Part shown: piece by piece, positions 6,377 to 12,936 of the stretch
How positions within the stretch are numbered: the first letter of the stretch is position 1
How the letters are laid out: every line of letters begins with the position of its first letter
NCBI GenBank assembly: GCA_965215945.1
Contig: CBDCFC010000019.1
Span: 1-14,703 of the forward strand
From: JAHEKD01 sp965215945
GTDB taxonomy: Bacteria > Pseudomonadota > Gammaproteobacteria > Arenicellales > JAHEKD01
Direction: 5' to 3'
Length of the DNA stretch: 14,703 bases
Position numbers and translations under genes: made by a program
Notes under the pieces: model-generated
What the model was told of the DNA's origin: nothing
The model's input: the letters and a program-made list of their open reading frames with translations, nothing else
Database searches by the model: none

Positions 6377-7888
6377 TTGGATTTTATACAATACTTTCCA
6401 GAGGTTTTTACATTCACCAACTTTACAATCCTGGTTTTGGGCTGCATGGGTGGGCTCTTGTTGGGTGCAACACCCGGTTTAAGTCCGACAATGGCCGTAG
6501 CATTGCTGATTCCATTTACGTTTCATATGGAGGCAGCACCGGCATTGATTATGCTCGGGTCGGTTTATACAGCCACGGTGGCTGGCGGCGCGGTTAGCGC
6601 AATACTAGTCAGCATTCCAGGTGCACCTGCCAATATCGCAACCATGCTGGATGGTTACCCGATGTCCAGAAAAGGTCATGCGATGCAGGCATTGCATTAT
6701 TGTTTTATAAGTTCATTTGTGGGTGGTTTTCTGGGCATTGTGTTGCTTGTTTTTTTCACACCGGTATTGTCAGATGTCGCGCTCAAGTTTGGCCCTTCCG
6801 AATTATTTTGGGTTGCAATTCTAGGTGTGACTGTTATTGCAACTTTAGGGGGCGGTTCTGTATTAAAAGGCCTGTTTGCCGGTGCCATGGGTTTGTGGCT
6901 ATCAACAATTGGTTACGATCCCGTACTGGGCGAAGAACGGTTTGTTATCTCCGAACATCTGGCCGGAGGCATCACTATCATTCCGGCGTTAATCGGTTTG
7001 TTTGCGATTCCGCAGGTTTTGGGCATGTTGGAAATTACAGAACATCAAGATGTAAAGATGCTTGAATTAGAAAAGCAAAGTATCTTCAAATCAATAGCCT
7101 ATAACCTAACCAGAATTAAAGCGCTTACATTCGGTTCACTCACAGGCATGATTGTAGGAATTATCCCGGGTGCCGGCGGACAGGTTGCAGGAATCGTGGC
7201 CTACGACCAGACCAAGAAATTTAGCAAGAACAAAGAAAATTTTGGCAAGGGGGAACCTGACGGTGTTATTAGCGCTGAGAGTGCCAATAACGCCATGGTC
7301 GGGCCGTCGCTGGTGCCTTTATTAACGCTTTCCATACCAGGCAGCCCGACGGCGGCTGTGCTATTGGGCGGCTTACTGATTAATGGGCTGTTCCCCGGGC
7401 CGGATTTGTTCTCGGTGCATGCGAAAGTAACATGGACGTTTATTGATTCCTTAATCGTCGCTCAATTTGTGATGTTAATTTTTGGCCTTTCGATCAGCCA
7501 ATATTGTCGCTTTGTAACGCGCATTCCTCAGTATTACATGGCCGCCGCTGTCACCGTGTTAGCCGTGTTTGGTACCTATAGCGTCCAAAATAGTATTTCA
7601 GATGTTTTTGTCATGATGACGCTGGGTACGCTGATGTATTTAGCCAGCAAGGTTGGGTTTAGTCCTGCTCCTGTTGTGCTCGGATTGATTCTAGGTCCTA
7701 TTGCTGAGAGTAATTTGGTGGAAGGCAAGCTTATCGCGCAAAGTGGCGACGGTATGATTCCTTTCTTTTTTACAGGCGGAATTAACCTGGTGTTAATAGC
7801 CTTATGTCTGATGTCAATTGGTTACACCATCATAACGGAAATACGTGCTGCTAAGGCTAAGACTGCGAAGGAGGTTCAAGAATCATGA
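6377..7888 (+). CDS. tctA: Tripartite tricarboxylate transporter, large permease subunit TctA
   Basis: TctA is the ~12-helix channel subunit of TTT importers, which take up carboxylates with a periplasmic binding protein and an ion gradient. At 503 residues it has the usual family length. The two family signatures are present: GCMGGLLLGATPGLSPTMAV (~22-41) and GIIPGAGGQVAGIVAYD (~261-277), followed by ESANNAMVGPSLVPLLTLSIPG and LLGGLLINGLFPGP. Most of the rest is hydrophobic helix. Translation starts at TTG, supported by AGAGGAG six bases upstream. The stop overlaps the tctB start by four bases (ATGA), indicating translational coupling. Gene context (sulfonate-type enzymes downstream) suggests sulfoacetate or a similar C2 sulfonate/carboxylate as substrate, which is inference; the family itself is firm. 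Confidence 0.96.
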   Translation: MDFIQYFPEVFTFTNFTILVLGCMGGLLLGATPGLSPTMAVALLIPFTFHMEAAPALIMLGSVYTATVAGGAVSAILVSIPGAPANIATMLDGYPMSRKGHAMQALHYCFISSFVGGFLGIVLLVFFTPVLSDVALKFGPSELFWVAILGVTVIATLGGGSVLKGLFAGAMGLWLSTIGYDPVLGEERFVISEHLAGGITIIPALIGLFAIPQVLGMLEITEHQDVKMLELEKQSIFKSIAYNLTRIKALTFGSLTGMIVGIIPGAGGQVAGIVAYDQTKKFSKNKENFGKGEPDGVISAESANNAMVGPSLVPLLTLSIPGSPTAAVLLGGLLINGLFPGPDLFSVHAKVTWTFIDSLIVAQFVMLIFGLSISQYCRFVTRIPQYYMAAAVTVLAVFGTYSVQNSISDVFVMMTLGTLMYLASKVGFSPAPVVLGLILGPIAESNLVEGKLIAQSGDGMIPFFFTGGINLVLIALCLMSIGYTIITEIRAAKAKTAKEVQES

Positions 7889-8325
7889 GTAGTAAGCTTT
7901 TCTTACCAATCGGGCTGTTAATCATTTCGGGTATTTTATTTATTACCGGGTTATCAGCACAAAACCCTGAAGCTTTTTTATTTCCCAATTTCATATCGGG
8001 GGTATTGTGTGTCATAGCACTAGCATTATTAATAAACAGCTTTAGACACCGGGTGGATAAGACTGAAGGCAAATCTATTCCATGGTTGGTCATCCTGCCG
8101 GCTTTAGTCATATTCGTTTTGTACTTGGCTTTAGTTGAGAAGATTGGTTTTTATCTGACATCATTTACAGCTTTCGTGGCTATTGTTTTGATTTACATTC
8201 CGGATCGCTTCAGTGTCGCTCAGAGCGTGAAGATTTTCGCAATAGGGCTTGCATTTATGGCCGCGCTTTACAGTTTGTTTACTGTTTTACTCAAAGTTCA
8301 ATTGCCAAGAGGATTGTTTTTTTAA
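7885..8325 (+). CDS. tctB: Tripartite tricarboxylate transporter, small permease subunit TctB
   Basis: A 146-residue membrane protein with four hydrophobic helices (~5-22, ~32-52, ~70-90 and ~112-140), as expected for TctB, which pairs with TctA in the inner membrane. TctB sequences are poorly conserved, so the assignment rests on size, helix layout and its place between tctA and tctC. The ATG overlaps the tctA stop (ATGA), and AAGGAGG (7868-7874) lies ten bases upstream inside tctA. Equal amounts of the two membrane subunits would follow from this coupling. tctC begins 47 bases downstream. Confidence 0.93.
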   Translation: MSSKLFLPIGLLIISGILFITGLSAQNPEAFLFPNFISGVLCVIALALLINSFRHRVDKTEGKSIPWLVILPALVIFVLYLALVEKIGFYLTSFTAFVAIVLIYIPDRFSVAQSVKIFAIGLAFMAALYSLFTVLLKVQLPRGLFF

Positions 8326-8372
8326 GACCCGTGAGTTTTGTAAACTCTAATCACTTTTTTAAGAGGTAAGAT

Positions 8373-9362
8373 ATGAAATTTATCAACACACATGTTAAAG
8401 GAATTATAGGTTCCGTTTTGTACCTGGTTGGTTTAATGTTTGTGGGCTATGCCCATGCCCAGGATTATCCTGATCGTCCAATTCAGGTTACGGTCGCTTA
8501 CTCGCCAGGAGGGGCTACTGATTTCCAGGCTCGTTTAGTCACGATGATGGCTGGACAAGAAGAATATCTTACACAGCCCATTGTTATTGTTAATAAACCA
8601 GGGGCCGGCGGACAAGTCGGCTGGAACTGGTTCATCGATAAAGCCGATGCCGATGGTTATCAGCTTGCCGCCTACAATGTTCCACATTTTATCGCCCAGT
8701 CAATCGTATTCGGCACAAAATACAATATAGAAAATTTGGTGCCGGTCGCGAACTGGGGAGCAGACCCAGCTGTCTTAATCGTCAACAAAGACAGTGAATT
8801 CAACAGCGCTGAAGAATTGGTTGAGTTTGCAAAAAATAACCCTGGTAAAGTCACCGTTTCAGGCGCCGGACAATTTACCGGTCACCATATCGCTTTATTG
8901 CAATTGGCTAAGGCAACGGGCATCGAATTTACTTACGTGCCGACCAAGGGCGGTGTTAAGGCGATGCAAAGAGTCCTCGGTGGAAACGTAACAGCGGGAT
9001 TTAATAACCTTTCGGATTCTTTCCGCAGCATGGACAAGATAAAAATACTTGCCATCGCCGATCTAGAGCGAAACGAACAGTTCCTGCCGGATGTCCCGAC
9101 CTTTAAAGAGTTGGGAATAGATGTGGATAATTCCAGTGTAAACTTTCGTGGCATTATGGCGAAGCAAGACACTCCCCCCGAAGTGCTTGATGTTCTATCC
9201 GATAAAGTTAAAACCATGTTTGAAAACGAAAAAGTGGCAGCCAAAATGGCAGAGGGTGGTTCACCTATGCATGTTATGAACCGGGAAGACACCGCTGCGA
9301 TGTGGCAAGAGAGACAGGCCTATCTCTCTGAATTACTTAAAGACCTTAAAAAGGAAAATTAG
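8373..9362 (+). CDS. tctC: Tripartite tricarboxylate transporter substrate-binding protein TctC (BugT family)
   Basis: The periplasmic binding protein that captures the substrate and delivers it to TctAB. It has 329 residues with a Sec signal peptide: basic MKFINTHVK, hydrophobic core, and probable cleavage after AHA at residue 29. The mature part opens with DYPDRPIQVTVAYSPGGATD, the TctC/Bug signature, including the PGG loop and Asp that contact a substrate carboxylate in characterised members. Further family motifs are KPGAGGQVGW (~75-84) and the C-terminal LPDVPTFKELGID. AAGAGGT precedes the ATG. It is followed by a strong hairpin, which may stabilise the tctABC transcript or reduce read-through into the enzyme genes. 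Its carboxylate preference suits sulfoacetate, but TctC sequences do not reveal ligand identity. Confidence 0.95.
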   Translation: MKFINTHVKGIIGSVLYLVGLMFVGYAHAQDYPDRPIQVTVAYSPGGATDFQARLVTMMAGQEEYLTQPIVIVNKPGAGGQVGWNWFIDKADADGYQLAAYNVPHFIAQSIVFGTKYNIENLVPVANWGADPAVLIVNKDSEFNSAEELVEFAKNNPGKVTVSGAGQFTGHHIALLQLAKATGIEFTYVPTKGGVKAMQRVLGGNVTAGFNNLSDSFRSMDKIKILAIADLERNEQFLPDVPTFKELGIDVDNSSVNFRGIMAKQDTPPEVLDVLSDKVKTMFENEKVAAKMAEGGSPMHVMNREDTAAMWQERQAYLSELLKDLKKEN

Positions 9363-9395
9363 TTAATCAAAGAAAAGCCAACCCCAAAACCCACC

Positions 9396-9421
9396 CCCTG
9401 ATAGCCTCGTTGCTATCAGGG
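9396..9421 (+). terminator. Strong 10-base-pair hairpin between tctC and sauS (attenuator or mRNA stabiliser)
   Basis: CCCTGATAGC (9396-9405) pairs perfectly with GCTATCAGGG (9412-9421) around a six-base loop. No run of T follows (the next bases are CGGAGATTT), so it is not a standard intrinsic terminator. It is better read as a partial terminator or a 3' stem protecting the transporter message, giving different amounts of importer and enzymes. The gap of 109 bases to sauS could also hold a second promoter; none is convincing. Confidence 0.6.
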
Positions 9422-9471
9422 CGGAGATTTCTATTGTCTAAAATCATATTGTTTTAAGGATTAATACGAAG

Positions 9472-10875
9472 GTGGCATCACAAACAGTTGAACAATTAGT
9501 TGCAGATCTTATCTTAAATGCTCGCAAGGCCATGCTTGCTTATGAGAACCATAATCAAAAGCGTGTTGACGAAGCTGTTACTGCAATTGCATGGTCGATA
9601 TATAAACCCGATCATGCAAAATTGCTTGCGGAAATGGCGGTTGAGGATACTGGTCTTGGCAATGTCCCGTCGAAAATATTGAAGAACACGCGTAAAACCT
9701 TCGGGGCATTACGTGATCTGATGCGGGTTAAATCAGTCGGTGTCATTTCTGAAGAGCCCGAACGGGGGCTTGTACAATACGGAAAGCCTGTAGGTGTTGT
9801 TGGTGCTGTCTGCCCGTCAACAAATCCAGCCGCAACCCCGATCAATAAAGCAATGTTTGCGCTTAAAGGCGGTAACGCAGTCGTTATTGCCCCTTCACCG
9901 GCGGGCTATTCAACCACCGCTAAGACAGTCGAATTGATGCGGGCTGAATTAGAAAAAGTCGGACATCCACCAAACTTGGTGCAAATCCTTCCCGCCCCTG
10001 TCTCAAAGGAAACAACACAACAGCTTATGAATCAATGCGATCTTGTTGTGGTCACCGGTTCTCAGAACAACGTAAAACGGGCGATGCAGTCCGGAACGGT
10101 CACTATCGGTGTCGGTGCGGGAAATGTACCGGTTATTATTGATTCATCTGCTAATTTGAAGGATGCGGCAGAAAAAATCACCGCATCCAAGATTTTTGAT
10201 AATGCGACATCCTGTTCATCAGAGAATTCAGTTGTGATTTTGGATGATATCTATGAACAAGCTATTAAAGCGCTTGAATCAGCAGGCGGATATCGCTGTA
10301 CAGCAGAAGAAAAAACCAAGATTGCAAACACGCTCTGGCAGGGGGGGCATCTAAATCGTGAAGTGATTGCTAAAGATGCTGATGTTTCGGCACAAGTTAT
10401 GGGGCTTTCTGCGGCTGCGGAAAAAGCGAAATTTTTTATGGTCGAGGAAAGTGAGGTCGAAGGCAAACATAGTTTTGCAGATGAGAAACTCTCGTTGGTT
10501 TTGGCTGTTTATCGCGCTATGGATTTTGCTGATGCAAAACGTATCTGCAATGAATTGCTAAACGTAACCGGTCTAGGTCATTCAGTCGGTATCCATACTG
10601 ATTGTCAGGACCATGCGCGTGAGTTAGCAGCGGATACGGATGTAGTGCGTGTTCTGGTAAATCAGGCGCACACATTTGGAAACGGAGGCGGATTTAATAA
10701 TTGTCTGCCATTTACACTGTCAATGGGAGGAGGCACCTGGGCAGGGAACAGTATTTCAGAAAACCTTAACTGGAAACACTTTATAAATATAACCCATTTG
10801 GTAACAACCATAGCAGAGGACAAGCCTAGTGAAGAAGAATTATTTGGTGATTACTGGTCGAAATACGGCAAGTAA
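9472..10875 (+). CDS. sauS: Acylating sulfoacetaldehyde dehydrogenase, SauS-like
   Basis: A 467-residue CoA-acylating aldehyde dehydrogenase. In the sulfoacetate pathway, SauS reduces sulfoacetyl-CoA to sulfoacetaldehyde with NAD(P)H, releasing CoA. The catalytic cysteine is Cys248 in FDNATSCSSENSVV, and this block together with GGGTWAGNSISENLNWKH near the C-terminus closely matches what I know of SauS from Cupriavidus necator. The Rossmann part shows VGVVGAVCPSTNPAATP (~107-123) and LVVVTGSQNNV. Start is GTG at 9472, with AAGGA eleven bases upstream. A ligase pair and xsc follow on the same strand, 31 bases on, which is the context expected for SauS and argues against other acylating dehydrogenases (ethanolamine, succinate-semialdehyde or glyoxylate types). 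Frame is intact, unlike two of its neighbours. Confidence 0.88.
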   Translation: MASQTVEQLVADLILNARKAMLAYENHNQKRVDEAVTAIAWSIYKPDHAKLLAEMAVEDTGLGNVPSKILKNTRKTFGALRDLMRVKSVGVISEEPERGLVQYGKPVGVVGAVCPSTNPAATPINKAMFALKGGNAVVIAPSPAGYSTTAKTVELMRAELEKVGHPPNLVQILPAPVSKETTQQLMNQCDLVVVTGSQNNVKRAMQSGTVTIGVGAGNVPVIIDSSANLKDAAEKITASKIFDNATSCSSENSVVILDDIYEQAIKALESAGGYRCTAEEKTKIANTLWQGGHLNREVIAKDADVSAQVMGLSAAAEKAKFFMVEESEVEGKHSFADEKLSLVLAVYRAMDFADAKRICNELLNVTGLGHSVGIHTDCQDHARELAADTDVVRVLVNQAHTFGNGGGFNNCLPFTLSMGGGTWAGNSISENLNWKHFINITHLVTTIAEDKPSEEELFGDYWSKYGK

Positions 10876-10906
10876 AGGTAAATGTTAGCTGACTTGAGAA
10901 CGATGT

Positions 10907-12045
10907 ATGGATTTTGAAGAATACGCCTGCAAACCATTGTTGCAAAAACAAGGGATTAAAGTGCCAATAAGCAAGATTGCCTATGATAAAGGCTCGGCAG
11001 AAGCAGCAGCAAAAGAGATTGGACCGTGTGTAATTAAAGCCCAGGTTCCAACCGGTAAGCGTGGTAAAGCAGGTGGAATTAAATTGGCCGAAACCCCAGA
11101 GCAGGCACGTGAACACGCAAATGAAATCATCGGAATGACGATTGACGGATGGGCGGTTGAAAAAGTTTTGATTGAAAGCCAGATGCCGATAAAGCATGAA
11201 TTTTATGCGGCCATACTAAATGACCACACAAATAAAAACCCGATGGTTTTGTTTTCCATTTATGGCGGAATGGATGTCGAGGAAGTGACCGAAAAAGACC
11301 CGGACGCAATGCAGTACATTCCTGTCTCAATTGTCAACGGGTTGCAAAAACCCGATGTTGAAAATACGTTGAAGAAATTAGATCTGGGGCCGGTTGGAGA
11401 AAAGGTAACTGAAACACTGATGAAGCTGTATGACGTTTATCGTGCAAACGATGCAGAGCTGGTTGAAATCAATCCGTTAGTTATAACGCAAGATGATCAG
11501 GTCATTGCGCTTGATTGTAAATTTACCCTTGACGACAGTGCAGTCCCACGCCAGGGGGAATTAGCAAAGATGGGAGCAACCGAGCGCAGAACTGAATTGG
11601 AAGCACGCGCCGCCGAAATCGATCTTAAATACATTGATCTGGACGGGTCCTGTCGGAGTTTTAGCCAATGGGGCCGGATTGACGATGACGACAATGGATG
11701 CGATTGCACATTATGGCGGCAGACCGGCCAATTTTATGGAAATCGGAGGGGAAGCTTATAACAAAGGAACCGAGGCATTAAGCATCGTGCCTTGATAACC
11801 CAAAGATCAAATCCTTGCTGATTAATTTTTGTGGGGCATTTGCGCGCACTGACGTCATGGCAGAAGGTGTTATCAATGCCTGGGAGGAACTTAAACCGGA
11901 TATTCCCATTTTTTTCACCATCCACGGAACGGGCGAAGAAAAAGCGATTGCCTTGGTCAAAAATCGCCTGGGCATTGATTGTTATGATTTGATGGACGAT
12001 GCCGTAAAGGCCGCTGTTGAAGCTGCACGGGGAGACGTCGCTTGA
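10907..12045 (+). pseudogene. ADP-forming acyl-CoA (probably sulfoacetate-CoA) ligase, beta (SucC-like ATP-grasp) subunit, frameshifted twice
   Basis: The beta subunit of a succinyl-CoA-synthetase-type ligase: with the alpha subunit it would make an acyl-CoA from acid, CoA and ATP, giving ADP and phosphate. Landmarks are KAQVPTGKRGKAGGIKLA (ATP-grasp), ELVEINPLVI, NGAGLTMTTMDAI and LLINFCGAFARTDVMAEG (equivalent to NIFGG...D in SucC). The frame is broken by one extra base at ~11651 (after LDGS) and another at ~11790 (after ALSIV). Removing both restores one 378-residue protein of normal length: 248 residues, 46 residues, then 84. As written, translation stops at 11761 after 284 residues. Similarity continues cleanly in each frame with no other damage, so the breaks are sequence errors or very recent. 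Homologous pairs (SqwKL of the sulfo-transketolase pathway) act on sulfoacetate, the best guess here given sauS and xsc. Confidence 0.85.
12029..12034 (+). promoter_or_regulatory. Shine-Dalgarno GGGGAG for the TTG start of the alpha subunit
   Basis: GGGGAG lies seven bases before TTG at 12042, inside the end of the beta-subunit gene. It supports the four-base TTGA start/stop overlap that couples the two ligase subunits. Confidence 0.7.
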
Positions 12046-12920
12046 TACCACGAGCACATCATAATGTTGCTATTCAGGGCATGACCGGCAAACAGGGATC
12101 ATACTGGACAGAACAGATGATCGCTTGTGGTACAAATGTTATCAGTGGGGTGAATCCTCGCCGTGCCGGTGAAACACACTTGGGATTGCCTGTGTATGGT
12201 TCGGTTTGTGAGGCAGCCAACGACAAACCGGTTGATATATCGGTTATGTTCGTGCCACCGTTGGCAGCAAAAAACGCTGCAATAGACGCTTGTGAGGCTG
12301 GGGTGAAATTATTAGTTTGTTTGGCCGAGCATATACCGTCTCAGGATGTCATGGAAATGCATGCTGCCGCCAGGGCTAATAACACAAGAATTGTTGGCCC
12401 AAATACGGCAGGTTTGGTTACTCCGGGTGAATGTTTTGTCGGTATTATGCCGGGCTTTAACAAGACAGTCTTCCAGCCCGGAAGGATCGGTGTCATTTCT
12501 CGATCAGGAAGTCTCGGTACGTTACTGTGTCTGAATCTTTCGCAACAGGGCATGGGTCAGTCTGTGTTTTATGGTGTTGGCGGCGATCCAATGCTGGGTA
12601 CGACGTCACGGGATGCCCTGGAAATATTGAATGCAGATGCTAATACCGATGTTATTGTACTGTGTGGTGAGATAGGGGGGTCGGCAGAAGAGGAAGCGGC
12701 AGAATTTGCCAGCACCATGACTAAGAAAGTGGTTGCATTTATTGCCGGCCGGCAGTCTCCACCGGGCAAGAAAATGGGGCATGCGGGTGCCATTGTAACA
12801 TGGGGCAAAGGGGATTATGACTCCAAACGAAAAGCACTTGAAGCGGCAGGCGTATTCGTTGCTGATGTGCCGAGTCAGGTGCCAACCATAATTAAAGATA
12901 TTGCTGCGAATACACACTAG
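12042..12920 (+). CDS. ADP-forming acyl-CoA (probably sulfoacetate-CoA) ligase, alpha (SucD-like) subunit
   Basis: The 292-residue alpha subunit of the ligase, the length of SucD. The N-terminal CoA-binding Rossmann domain shows IQGMTGKQGSYWTEQMIACG (~11-30) and SGVNPRRAGE; the middle has RIVGPNTAGLV and GVISRSGSLGT. His247 in KMGHAGAIV is the residue phosphorylated during catalysis in this superfamily. GEIGGSAEEEAAEF matches the family helix that meets the beta subunit. Translation starts at TTG overlapping the beta-subunit stop (TTGA), with GGGGAG seven bases upstream, so the two subunits are translationally coupled. The frame is intact. Differences from housekeeping SucD and the location between sauS and xsc argue for sulfoacetate rather than succinate as substrate; malate or another acid is not excluded. 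xsc starts 16 bases on. Confidence 0.88.
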   Translation: MIPRAHHNVAIQGMTGKQGSYWTEQMIACGTNVISGVNPRRAGETHLGLPVYGSVCEAANDKPVDISVMFVPPLAAKNAAIDACEAGVKLLVCLAEHIPSQDVMEMHAAARANNTRIVGPNTAGLVTPGECFVGIMPGFNKTVFQPGRIGVISRSGSLGTLLCLNLSQQGMGQSVFYGVGGDPMLGTTSRDALEILNADANTDVIVLCGEIGGSAEEEAAEFASTMTKKVVAFIAGRQSPPGKKMGHAGAIVTWGKGDYDSKRKALEAAGVFVADVPSQVPTIIKDIAANTH

Positions 12921-12936
12921 CATAGGAAACGTTTTT

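Noticed and set aside
11787..11799. CCT TGA at the second beta-subunit break resembles the CTT TGA +1 programmed frameshift site of prfB.
   Set aside because: There is no Shine-Dalgarno-like stimulator at the short distance prfB uses (the nearest GGAGGGG is over 30 bases upstream), two stops (TGA TAA) follow, and the other three breaks show no comparable site. A plain one-base insertion explains it more simply.
12042..12920. Reading the ligase pair as housekeeping succinyl-CoA synthetase (sucCD).
   Set aside because: The position between sauS and xsc, and motifs such as NFCGAFARTD instead of the NIFGG type, fit a specialised acyl-CoA ligase better. There are no neighbouring TCA-cycle genes in view.
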